Source: an uncultured Blautia sp. (GTDB lineage: Bacteria > Bacillota > Clostridia > Lachnospirales > Lachnospiraceae). From it: a stretch of 64,000 nt of DNA. The stretch covers positions 1 through 64,000 of the forward strand of contig CAKRXU010000003.1 of assembly GCA_934424575.1 (NCBI GenBank), written 5' to 3'. The notes under the pieces are model-generated. The model had not been told where the DNA came from, did not search any database, and was given only the letters and a program-made list of their open reading frames with translations. Position 1 is the first letter of the stretch; the number at the start of each line of letters is the position of its first letter. Of this stretch, positions 8,316 to 17,300 are shown one piece after another. Made by a program: the position numbers and the translations under genes.

Positions 8316-9197
8316 ATGAAAAGAAGTTTTAAGGCAATAAGTGCAGCAGTGGCTGTAGCAATGACGATTAGCGGAATGGCAGCAGTTCCATGTTATGCAG
8401 GAATCAAGATTCCGTTTATTGGGGAAATTGGCGGATCGTCCGTAGAAGACCCGGAACTGGAATCCATGTTTGGAAGAAGCCTCAAAGAAATGGCAGGGAA
8501 ATTTGACGGTATGTCTGAACCTTACTGGAATATGGGCGTGACCAGTTCTTCTAATGGGCAGGTGACTTTATTCAGTGCAGATTCCAGTAATGGAGAAGAT
8601 GGCATTACACAGATTCAGCTCACAGGGAGCGGGAATCCATACTGGCTGATGGGAGTAGATACCGGGATGTCATACAGCGATGCAGGAAATGAACTGTCAG
8701 GAAAGGGATTCCGGTGCATGCCGTCAAAACCGGTCTACTATGACAGAAACGGCAATTATGTGGCTCTGGACGGACAAGATAATAATCTGACGGTGACAAT
8801 GTCGCATGTCACACTGGGATCACACACAGACAAAACAGAAGTTTCTCAGTATATGGGAGAAAACCTGCGGGAGATTTTTTTTGAAATAGATGACGTAGGT
8901 GCAAGGACAGAAGGAGAAGATACCGTAGTAGAAAATGATCAGGTAATGTTTTATGCCAGAGGACAGGCAGTGGAGCTTTCTGATCTTACAATATCCAAAA
9001 TCGTACTTAAGCAGTCAGGAGGAGAATATTGCATGTACGGTTATCAGCCAGGTGATGCATGGAATTCACTGTATCCGGGAATGCAGGAAGGCGGCAGCGG
9101 TGAGTGGTTCGATCCGGCAGGAAATGTCTTTTCCATGTATTCTTCCACAGACCCGTCAAATCCGCAGATCGTATTGTCTGATCCTTCTCAATGGTAA
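8316..9197 (+). CDS. secreted protein of unknown function with PYWxMGV repeat
   Basis: This 293-residue protein has a signal peptide (KRSFK, a hydrophobic segment at residues 6-22, cleavage probably after CYA). ATG 8316 is chosen because AAAGGAG lies 8 bases upstream; an in-frame ATG at 8283 would lack a good ribosome site and would add a charged extension before the signal peptide. The mature protein carries two copies of a PYWxMGV motif (EPYWNMGV and NPYWLMGV) about 45 residues apart and is acidic. No family is recognised. It is 2 bases after the vWA gene and so belongs to the kinase operon. It may be an extracellular partner or ligand, an inference from position only. Confidence 0.82.
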   Translation: MKRSFKAISAAVAVAMTISGMAAVPCYAGIKIPFIGEIGGSSVEDPELESMFGRSLKEMAGKFDGMSEPYWNMGVTSSSNGQVTLFSADSSNGEDGITQIQLTGSGNPYWLMGVDTGMSYSDAGNELSGKGFRCMPSKPVYYDRNGNYVALDGQDNNLTVTMSHVTLGSHTDKTEVSQYMGENLREIFFEIDDVGARTEGEDTVVENDQVMFYARGQAVELSDLTISKIVLKQSGGEYCMYGYQPGDAWNSLYPGMQEGGSGEWFDPAGNVFSMYSSTDPSNPQIVLSDPSQW

Positions 9198-9204
9198 AAA
9201 TACA

Positions 9205-9233
9205 TTGCTTTTCCCATTTCCCTCTGCTATACT
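9205..9233 (+). promoter_or_regulatory. promoter of MATE/ABC-F pair
   Basis: TTGCTT (9205-9210) and TATACT (9228-9233) are spaced by 17 nt. It lies just after the kinase operon and 64 bases before the MATE start, so the transporter genes can be transcribed separately. Confidence 0.7.
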
Positions 9234-9296
9234 GACAAAGATAAGGATGAGAAATCAAATGGACTCGTAAGAGTATGAAATGGGGGAGTTAGGTAA

Positions 9297-10643
9297 ATGG
9301 ATGAGAAGAATCAGATTACGGAAGGTGTGATCTGGAAGCAGCTTCTGATCTTCTTTTTTCCGATTGTGATCGGAACATTTTTTCAGCAGATATATAACAC
9401 GGCCGACAGCATTGTTGTCGGTCGTTTTGTAGGTAAGGAAGCTTTGGCAGCGGTCGGAGGTTCGGTAAACCAGATCGTGAACCTGGTCGTGGAAGTCTTT
9501 GTCGGACTGACGTCCGGTGCGTCCGTGATCGTGGCGCAGTTTTACGGGGCAAAAGATAAGAAGAACTTAAATAAGACACTTCATACATCTTATGCATTTG
9601 GTATTGTGACAGGATTTGTGGTGGCTGTGGTCGGACTTCTGGTCACAAATACTGTACTTGAGCTTATGAAGACTCCGCAGGAACTGATGGCAGATTCCAG
9701 GCTTTATCTTCATATTTATTTCTGTGGCATGATCTTTAATATCATTTATAATATGGGAGCGTCCATCCTCCGCGCAGTGGGAGATTCCAGAAGACCTTTG
9801 TACGTGCTGATGGTCACCTGCGGACTGAACATTGTCCTTGATATCCTGCTTGTGGTGATCTTCCGACTGGGCGTCATGGGTGTCGCGATCGCAACTGTGA
9901 GCTGCCAGGGAATCAGTTCTATCCTGGTCACGGCAATGCTTATGAAAGAACATCCGCTTTTCCAGCTGAAACTAAGGGAGATACGTTTTTACAGAGTTTC
10001 CCTTAATTCTGTCCTTCGGATCGGCATTCCTGCGGCACTGGAAGCGACCATGTATACCATCGCCAATCTGATCATTCAGGTATTTGTAAATGAACTGGGA
10101 ACAGATACCGTCGCAGCGTGGGGAACTTTTGCAAAGATCGATGCGGTTTACTGGATGGTTGTAAATGCATTTGGCATTTCCATCACGACTTTTGTAGGGC
10201 AGAACTACGGGGCAGGCAAGGCAAAAAGAATGCGAAAAAGTGTCGGCATCTGTCTTGGGATGTCATATGCCGGTGCGATTCTTGTAAGTGGAACGCTGTA
10301 TGCGCTGGCAGGTCCGCTTTATCGACTGTTTACGACAGATGAAAATGTTGTACGGATCGGTGTGGATATGATGCATTTCCTTCTGCCATCCTATTTCATG
10401 TATGTGGTGATCGGGATCCTTTCCGGTGCACTTCGAGGGGCTGGCAGGGTCCTTGTGCCGATGCTGCTCACCTGCGGAGGCGTCTGTCTGATCCGTATTA
10501 TATGGATGTTCGGCGTATTTCCGGGGCATCCGGGGATCAATACGATCATGCTGAGTTACCCGGTATCCTGGGGCATCACGGCAGTTTTGTTCATTATTTA
10601 TTATTTCAGAAAATTTCCAAAAGTAAAAAGTATACAGGAGTGA
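9297..10643 (+). CDS. MATE family multidrug/metabolite exporter
   Basis: This 448-residue, 12-helix membrane protein belongs to the MATE (NorM/DinF-like) family, which exports cationic compounds using a Na+ or H+ gradient. Family features visible include the N-terminal PIVIGTFFQQIYNTADSIVVGRFVG segment (shown here in pieces: FFQQIYNTADSIVVGRF), the internal repeat in the second half, and ASILRAVGDSRRP, the loop after helix 4. The start has GGGGGAG upstream. It is 9 bases ahead of an ABC-F ATPase. Substrate cannot be predicted. Confidence 0.93.
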   Translation: MDEKNQITEGVIWKQLLIFFFPIVIGTFFQQIYNTADSIVVGRFVGKEALAAVGGSVNQIVNLVVEVFVGLTSGASVIVAQFYGAKDKKNLNKTLHTSYAFGIVTGFVVAVVGLLVTNTVLELMKTPQELMADSRLYLHIYFCGMIFNIIYNMGASILRAVGDSRRPLYVLMVTCGLNIVLDILLVVIFRLGVMGVAIATVSCQGISSILVTAMLMKEHPLFQLKLREIRFYRVSLNSVLRIGIPAALEATMYTIANLIIQVFVNELGTDTVAAWGTFAKIDAVYWMVVNAFGISITTFVGQNYGAGKAKRMRKSVGICLGMSYAGAILVSGTLYALAGPLYRLFTTDENVVRIGVDMMHFLLPSYFMYVVIGILSGALRGAGRVLVPMLLTCGGVCLIRIIWMFGVFPGHPGINTIMLSYPVSWGITAVLFIIYYFRKFPKVKSIQE

Positions 10644-10652
10644 GATTATAGA

Positions 10653-12494
10653 ATGAATGTTTTGAATCTGGAGCATATCAGTAAAGTTTATGGAGATAAA
10701 GTGATCTTTGATGACATTTCCTGCGGGATCCATCAGGGAGACAAGATCGGGATCATCGGCATCAACGGAACGGGAAAAACAACTTTCCTTCGGATCCTCG
10801 CCGGACTGGAAGAAGCAGATGAGGGACAGGTGATCACGCAGAACGGACTTCGCATCACCTATCTTCCGCAGCATCCACAGTTCCCGGAGGGCGCAACGAT
10901 CCTTTCCTATGTGACACAGGGGCAGAAGGAACAGAGCTGGAATCCAGAGACAGAGGCGCACATGGTCCTCAACAAACTGGGGATCGAAGACCATGAAGAG
11001 GAGATCGAACATCTCTCCGGCGGGCAGAAAAAGCGTGTGGCACTGGCAGCAGTTCTTGTGAATCCAACGGATGTCCTGATCCTGGACGAGCCTACCAACC
11101 ATCTGGACAATGAGATGGCATCCTGGCTTGAAGATTATCTCAATCGATTCAAGGGTGTTGTGATCATGGTAACGCATGACAGATATTTCCTTGACCGTGT
11201 GACAAACAAAATCCTTGAGATCAGCCATGGCAGGCTTTACAGCTACGAGGCAAAGTATTCAGAATTTCTGGAACTTAAAGCGCAGAGAGAAGAGATGGAG
11301 ATGGCTTCCGAGCGCAAGAAACAGAGCATCCTGCGCATGGAAATCGAGTGGGCAAAGCGTGGCTGCCGTGCGAGAAGCACCAAGCAGAGAGCCCGGCTCG
11401 ACCGTCTGGAGACAATGAAAAATTCCACAGCCCCGGTGCGCGACAAAAATGTAGAGATCGACTCCGTGGAGACAAGAATGGGCAAAAAAACGATCGAACT
11501 CCATCATATTTCCAAGAGTTTTGGCGACAGAGTCTGCATCCGTGATTTTGACTATATCGTGCTCAAGAATCAGCGTCTCGGCATCATCGGACCAAATGGC
11601 TGTGGCAAATCCACCCTTCTCAAGATCATTGCAGGCATTATCGAGCCGGACAGCGGTGAGGTGGAGATCGGAGATACCATCAAACTGGGATATTTTTCTC
11701 AGGAGATCGAGGAGATGAACAGCAGCCAGCGAGTGATCGATTATATCAAAGATGTTGCGGAATTTATCCCGACGAAGGACGGACTTATCAGTGCGTCGAA
11801 ACTTCTGGAGCAGTTTTTGTTTGACCCGGCGATGCAGTATGCGCCGATCGAGAAGCTTTCCGGCGGAGAAAAGAAGCGTCTCTACCTCCTCAAAGTCCTG
11901 GCTGCGGCACCAAATGTCCTTCTTCTTGATGAGATCACGAACGATATCGATATCCCGACACTCACGATCCTGGAAGATTATCTGGATTCTTTTGCCGGAA
12001 TCGTCATTGCAGTATCCCATGACCGATATTTCCTCGATAATATTGCAGACCGCATCTTTGAGTTTGACCGCGAGGGAAATCTTACCCAGTACGAGGGCGG
12101 CTATACAGATTATCTGGAGGCAAAGAAGCGCAGAGAGGGAAGCATTGATGCAGGAAGTACTGAGCCTTCCAGGATAGCAAAAAACGTCGAAGAAGCACCA
12201 AAGGCAGAAAAAGATTCCGTCAAGACTTGGAAACAGAACCGTTCGTCCAAACTCAAATTCAGCTACAAAGAACAGCGGGAATTTGAGACCATTGATGATG
12301 ATATCGCGGCACTGGAAGCACGAATCGAGAAACTGGACGCGGAGATTATGGCGAATGCGACAAATTCCGGCAAGTTAAATGAGCTTACCCAGGAAAAAAC
12401 AGAAGCAGAAGCGCAGCTGGAAGAAAAAATGGACCGCTGGCTTTACTTGAATGACCTCGCAGAGCAGATCGAAGCGCAGCAGAATAACAATTAG
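10653..12494 (+). CDS. ABC-F family ATPase (Uup/YfmR-like)
   Basis: This 613-residue cytosolic protein has two ABC ATPase domains joined by a basic helical linker (about residues 205-275) and a C-terminal coiled coil (about 535-610). Domain 1 has Walker A GINGTGKTT, signature LSGGQKKR and Walker B LILDEPTNHLD; domain 2 has GPNGCGKST, LSGGEKKR and LLLDEITNDID. ABC-F proteins lack membrane domains and act on the ribosome or, for Uup, on nucleic acid structures. The C-terminal coiled coil favours the Uup/YfmR group over antibiotic-resistance ABC-F types. The second Walker B reads DEITND, with Ile where Pro is usual. It follows the MATE gene by 9 bases, probably in one transcript. Confidence 0.92.
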   Translation: MNVLNLEHISKVYGDKVIFDDISCGIHQGDKIGIIGINGTGKTTFLRILAGLEEADEGQVITQNGLRITYLPQHPQFPEGATILSYVTQGQKEQSWNPETEAHMVLNKLGIEDHEEEIEHLSGGQKKRVALAAVLVNPTDVLILDEPTNHLDNEMASWLEDYLNRFKGVVIMVTHDRYFLDRVTNKILEISHGRLYSYEAKYSEFLELKAQREEMEMASERKKQSILRMEIEWAKRGCRARSTKQRARLDRLETMKNSTAPVRDKNVEIDSVETRMGKKTIELHHISKSFGDRVCIRDFDYIVLKNQRLGIIGPNGCGKSTLLKIIAGIIEPDSGEVEIGDTIKLGYFSQEIEEMNSSQRVIDYIKDVAEFIPTKDGLISASKLLEQFLFDPAMQYAPIEKLSGGEKKRLYLLKVLAAAPNVLLLDEITNDIDIPTLTILEDYLDSFAGIVIAVSHDRYFLDNIADRIFEFDREGNLTQYEGGYTDYLEAKKRREGSIDAGSTEPSRIAKNVEEAPKAEKDSVKTWKQNRSSKLKFSYKEQREFETIDDDIAALEARIEKLDAEIMANATNSGKLNELTQEKTEAEAQLEEKMDRWLYLNDLAEQIEAQQNNN

Positions 12495-12512
12495 TAAATT
12501 ATGCGTTTTTTA

Positions 12513-12541
12513 TTGATTTTCGTCGAGTTCTTTAGTATGAT
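12513..12541 (+). promoter_or_regulatory. promoter of plsX
   Basis: TTGATT (12513-12518) and TATGAT (12536-12541) are 17 nt apart. It lies 88 bases before plsX and probably also serves rnc, smc and ftsY. Confidence 0.75.
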
Positions 12542-12577
12542 AAAGTGTAAATCTTTTTATATATTTAGAACAGATTT

Positions 12578-12605
12578 GTGATTTGATACAAGTGATTTGA
12601 CATAA
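12578..12605 (+). promoter_or_regulatory. direct repeat in plsX leader, possible operator
   Basis: GTGATTTGA occurs twice in tandem with a 14-base period (12578 and 12592), between the promoter and plsX. TTTGA half-sites resemble those of fatty-acid regulators such as FabT, but the arrangement is direct, not inverted, so the assignment is only a suggestion. Confidence 0.35.
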
Positions 12606-12628
12606 ACAAAACAGCAGGAGGATGAATT

Positions 12629-13687
12629 ATGGCAGAAGTAGTTAGAGTAGTTGTAGATGCCATGGGTGGCGACTATGCCCCGGTGGAACCTGTAAAAGCA
12701 GCCGTGGAAGCAGTCAAAGAGCGGGATGATATTCAGGTGATCCTGACAGGTGTGGAAGATGTCGTTCAGGCAGAACTTAAGAAATATCAGGATTATCCGA
12801 AGGACAGGATCCAGGTGGTCAATGCCACAGAAGTAATTGAAACCGCAGAGCCTCCTGTATTTGCAATCCGCAAGAAGAAGGACTCTTCCATCGTAGTAGG
12901 ACTCAAGATGATCAAAGAAAAGAAAGCCGATGCATTCGTTTCTTCCGGAAGTACCGGAGCCGTTCTGGTTGGCGGACAGGTGCTTGTCGGACGAAGCAAA
13001 GGTGTAGAGCGTCCGCCTCTTGCCCCGCTGATCCCGACAGCCAAGGGAGTATCCCTCCTGATCGACTGCGGTGCCAACGTAGACGCAAGACCGTCCCATC
13101 TGGTACAGTTTGCCAAGATGGGTTCTATCTATATGGAAAATGTAGTAGGCATCAAGAATCCGCGTGTTGCTATCGTAAATAACGGGGCAGAGGAAGAGAA
13201 GGGAAATGCACTGGTCAAAGAAACGTTCCCTCTTCTCAAGGAGATCGAAGGAATCAACTTCATCGGAAGCATTGAGGCAAGAGATATTCCGGCAGGTTAT
13301 GCAGATGTCATCGTCTGCGAGGCTTTTGTCGGAAATGTCATCCTCAAACTGTATGAAGGTGTCAGCTCCGAGCTGATCCACAAGATAAAAGAAGGAATGA
13401 TGAGCACCTTAAAGAGCAAGATCGGTGCGCTCCTCGTGAAACCGGCACTGAAACAGACACTCAAGAGCTTTGATGCGACAGAGTACGGCGGAGCACCGCT
13501 TCTGGGACTCAAAGGACTTGTCGTCAAGACACATGGAAGTGCGAAATCCGTCGAGATCCGCAATGCGATCTTCCAGTGTGTACAGTTTAAACAGCAGAAG
13601 ATAAATGAAAAAATCGCCGAGCGTATTCTTCCGCCTCATTATGAAGCACCAGAAACACCGGCAGCAGAAAAAGAAGGACAGAAATAA
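12629..13687 (+). CDS. plsX: phosphate acyltransferase PlsX
   Basis: PlsX converts acyl-ACP and phosphate to acyl-phosphate, the acyl donor for PlsY in phospholipid synthesis; it is a peripheral membrane enzyme. The 352-residue length and the N-terminal VVVDAMGGDYAP motif, the SSGSTGAVLVGG segment and VCEAFVGNVILK are typical. A GGAGG site precedes ATG 12629. In many Firmicutes plsX is followed by fab genes and acpP before rnc; here rnc follows after one base and acpP is missing from this location. The C-terminal tail (about the last 20 residues, E/A/P rich) is a low-complexity extension. Confidence 0.97.
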   Translation: MAEVVRVVVDAMGGDYAPVEPVKAAVEAVKERDDIQVILTGVEDVVQAELKKYQDYPKDRIQVVNATEVIETAEPPVFAIRKKKDSSIVVGLKMIKEKKADAFVSSGSTGAVLVGGQVLVGRSKGVERPPLAPLIPTAKGVSLLIDCGANVDARPSHLVQFAKMGSIYMENVVGIKNPRVAIVNNGAEEEKGNALVKETFPLLKEIEGINFIGSIEARDIPAGYADVIVCEAFVGNVILKLYEGVSSELIHKIKEGMMSTLKSKIGALLVKPALKQTLKSFDATEYGGAPLLGLKGLVVKTHGSAKSVEIRNAIFQCVQFKQQKINEKIAERILPPHYEAPETPAAEKEGQK

Positions 13688-13688
13688 T

Positions 13689-14378
13689 ATGGAAGAATTG
13701 GAACAGATCATAGGATATACTTTTCAGAATAAGAAACTTTTGAAACAGGCACTGACACACAGCTCCTATGCCAACGAGAAAAAGCTTGGCAAACTTGGAT
13801 GTAATGAACGTCTGGAATTCCTGGGCGATGCGGTACTGGAACTTGTCAGCAGTGATTTCCTGTATGCACGTTTTCCGCAGATCCCGGAGGGCGAACTCAC
13901 CAAAAAGAGAGCCAGCCTTGTGTGCGAGCCGAGCCTTGCCTACTGTGCGAGACAGTTCGGACTCCCGAAATTCCTTCTCCTTGGACGTGGAGAGAACATG
14001 ACCGGAGGACGAAACAGAGATTCTATCGTGTCCGATGCGACCGAGGCACTCCTTGGCGCGATTTACCTTGACGGCGGATTTGAGCCGGCGAGAGAGTTTG
14101 TGCTGAATTTTATCCTGAATGATATCGAGAGCAAGCAGCTTTTCTATGACAGCAAGACGATCTTACAGGAGATCGTTCAGGAGAAGGGACTCCAGCCGGT
14201 AGAGTATATCCTCACAGAGGAAAAAGGTCCGGACCATGACAAGCAGTTCAGCGTAGAAGTAAGAGTAAACGGTGAAGCGTACGGATGTGGCACCGGCCAC
14301 ACCAAAAAGGCCGCAGAGCAGGCGGCAGCTTACCAGGCGATCCAGGAGAAAAAGCTGGAAGCTGTAAGCGTCAAATGA
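13689..14378 (+). CDS. rnc: ribonuclease III
   Basis: RNase III cleaves double-stranded RNA in rRNA and mRNA processing. The 229-residue protein has the signature NERLEFLGDAVLEL (catalytic Glu/Asp cluster), the second acidic site in DATEALLGAIYLDGG, and a C-terminal double-stranded RNA binding domain ending with GTGHTKKAAEQAAA. The start at 13689 is preferred to earlier in-frame codons inside plsX because it gives the standard N-terminus and has an AAGGACA site in the plsX end. The gene sits between plsX and smc as in B. subtilis. Its presence near a predicted sense-antisense toxin locus is noted, since RNase III commonly processes such duplexes. Confidence 0.97.
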   Translation: MEELEQIIGYTFQNKKLLKQALTHSSYANEKKLGKLGCNERLEFLGDAVLELVSSDFLYARFPQIPEGELTKKRASLVCEPSLAYCARQFGLPKFLLLGRGENMTGGRNRDSIVSDATEALLGAIYLDGGFEPAREFVLNFILNDIESKQLFYDSKTILQEIVQEKGLQPVEYILTEEKGPDHDKQFSVEVRVNGEAYGCGTGHTKKAAEQAAAYQAIQEKKLEAVSVK

Positions 14379-14397
14379 AATAAATTGCAGGTGAACT

Positions 14398-17300
14398 ATG
14401 TATTTAAAAAATATTGAAGTATATGGCTTCAAATCGTTTGCCCAGAAGATCAATTTTGAATTCCACAACGGGATCACCGGTATCGTCGGACCGAATGGAA
14501 GTGGAAAGAGCAATGTCGGCGATGCCGTCCGCTGGGTTCTCGGAGAACAGAGTGCGAAGCAGCTTCGAGGCGGCAACATGCAGGATGTCATTTTTTCCGG
14601 CACAGAGTCCAGGAAGCCCTTAAGTTTCGCATCGGTGGCGATCACACTGGACAACAGCGACCACAAGCTTCCGGTGGATTTTAATGAAGTGACTGTCGCG
14701 AGACGGCTGTACCGTTCCGGGGAAAGTGAATATCTGATCAATGGCAGCAGCTGTCGTCTGAAGGATATCCAGGAAATGTTTTATGACACCGGTATCGGTA
14801 AGGAAGGCTACTCCATCATCGGACAGGGACAGATCGACAAGATCTTAAGCGGCAAGCCAGAGGACCGCAGGGAGCTTTTTGACGAGGCAGCGGGAATCGT
14901 AAAATTCAAACGAAGAAAAAATACCACGATCAAGAAGCTGGAAGAAGAACGCCAGAATCTTGTCCGTGTGACAGATATTTTGAGTGAGCTGACCAAACAG
15001 CTTGGTCCATTGGAGAAACAGTCCGAGACAGCAAGGATCTATCTTGCCAAGCGGGAAGAACTTAAGACACTGGATGTCAATCTTTTCCTTCTGGAGTACG
15101 AGCAGAGCGGACAGAATCTGGAAGAACTGGAGCAGAAACTGTCGAATGCGCAGAGAGAACTTGACGAAGCTCAGAAAGCTTATGACCGCACCAAAACAGA
15201 ATACGAACGTCTGGAAGAAGAACTGGAAACGCTGAATGAGCGTCTGGATTTTCTTAAAGAGGAACAGCAGCAGAATGCCCTTGGAAAGCAGCAGTTTGAG
15301 GGGCAGATGCAGGTCCTTGAGGAGCAGATCCTTGCAGGCAGACAGAGCAGTGAACATTTCAAATCCCGACTGGCAACTCTCAAAGAAGAACTTGCACATC
15401 GCCGGGAAGAACAGGAAAACTTAAGCGAAGAGAAACTGACACTTCACGAAAAGTTAAAAGAGATCCGAAAGAGTCTCAAGGAAGAAGAGAAAGAACTCGA
15501 AAATATCGTATCCAATGTAGAAGAATGTACCAGTGCAGTGGAGGACGGCAAGAATGAGATCATCGAGATCCTCAACAGCCGTGCCACGACCAAGGGAAAA
15601 GCGCAGCGATTTGATGCGATGATCGAGCAGCTCGATATTCGTAAGGCAGAAGTCAGCCAGAGGATCCTTCGCTTAAAGAGCGAGGAAGAAGTCCTCGAAA
15701 ATGACCGCAGCCGCTATCAGAAAGCCTATGACGAGATCACAGCTTCGATCCAGGAAGTCAATGAGGAATGTACCCGTTTAAGTGGAGAAGTACAGAAACT
15801 CCAGACGAAGCTGCAGGAACAGAGCAGGGAGATGGAGGCAGGACAGACCGCCTACCACAGAGAGGCATCCCGTCTGGAATCCCTGCGGAATATCACAGAG
15901 CGTTATGACGGCTATGGCAACAGTATCCGGAGGGTCATGGAACAGAAGACAAAAGAACCGGGTATCCGGGGCGTTGTCGCAGATATCATCCATGTGCAGA
16001 AGGATTACGAAGTTGCGATCGAGACAGCACTTGGCGGAAGCATCCAGAATATCGTAACGGACAATGAGCAGACGGCGAAGCGGATGATAGGTTTCCTGAA
16101 GCAGAACCGTTATGGCCGTGCGACTTTCCTTCCATTGTCGAATATCAGCGGAAGAGGCGGCTTTACACAAAGAGATGCGCTGAAGGAACCGGGCGTGATC
16201 GGAACGGCGAACACACTGGTCCAGGCAGAGGCAGAGTACAGTGAACTGGTACAGTATCTTCTCGGCAGGGTTCTGGTGGTGGATAATATCGACCATGCGA
16301 TCGCAATCGGCAAGAAATACTGCCACAGTCTCCGAATGGTCACGATCGAAGGCGAATCCCTAAGCCCAGGCGGTTCCATGACCGGTGGTGCGTTCCGTAA
16401 CAACAGCAATCTCCTCGGCCGCCGCCGTGAGATCGAAGAGCTGGAAAAAAACGTCGCACTTCGTAAGAAAGAACTGGAAACGACCCAGCGATCGATCCTG
16501 GAAAACCGTGAACAGCGAAATAAATTCCGTGACATGATAAACGAACTCCAGCAGAAGCTCCGTGGACAGTACATCGAGCAGAATACTGCGAAGATGAATT
16601 TGGAACAGCTTCAGGAAAAGGCACAGGAGATCCAGAAAAATTACCGTCAGATCGACCGCGATCAGGATGAACTGAGACATCAGGCGTCCGAGATCCGTGA
16701 GGATCACAAAAATATCGCAAAAGAACTCGAAGATTCCCAGAAAGACGAGAAAGAGCTGGAAACCTTTATCGAGACGAAGCAGGCTGAGCTGGATGAATGG
16801 AAAGCAGAAGAGACTGCCAAGCAGAAGAAACTGGAGCAGATCCGTCTGGATTCTTCCGCGCTGGAACAGCAGGAACATTTCCTTCAGGAAAACTTAAGCC
16901 GACTGCAGTCAGAGATCGAGGCTTTTGAAAAGGAATCCGAGGACCTGCTTACCAGTCTCGCACAGAGCGGCGATGAGATCACCCGAAAAGAAGGCGGCAT
17001 CCAGGACCTTAAAAAGGCGATCGAAGACTGCCGTAAAAAAGACGAACAGCTTCTTGCACAGAGACAAAAATGTGAGACAGAGAAGGAAGAGAGAACCGAA
17101 AGCCACAAGGCATTTTTTGAGAAGAGAGATCATCTTTCTGAGAAGACCACACTTCTGGACAAAGAATGTTTCCGTCTGCGCAGTCAGGCAGAAAAGGTCG
17201 AAGAACAGCGGGAAGGCAGGATCTCCTACATGTGGGAAGAGTATGAGATCACTCCAAATAACGCGCTTTCTTACAAAAAAGAAGAGCTCGATGATTTTCA

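Noticed and set aside
10263..11228. 321-codon minus-strand frame over MATE/ABC-F
   Set aside because: Antisense shadow of two confident genes.
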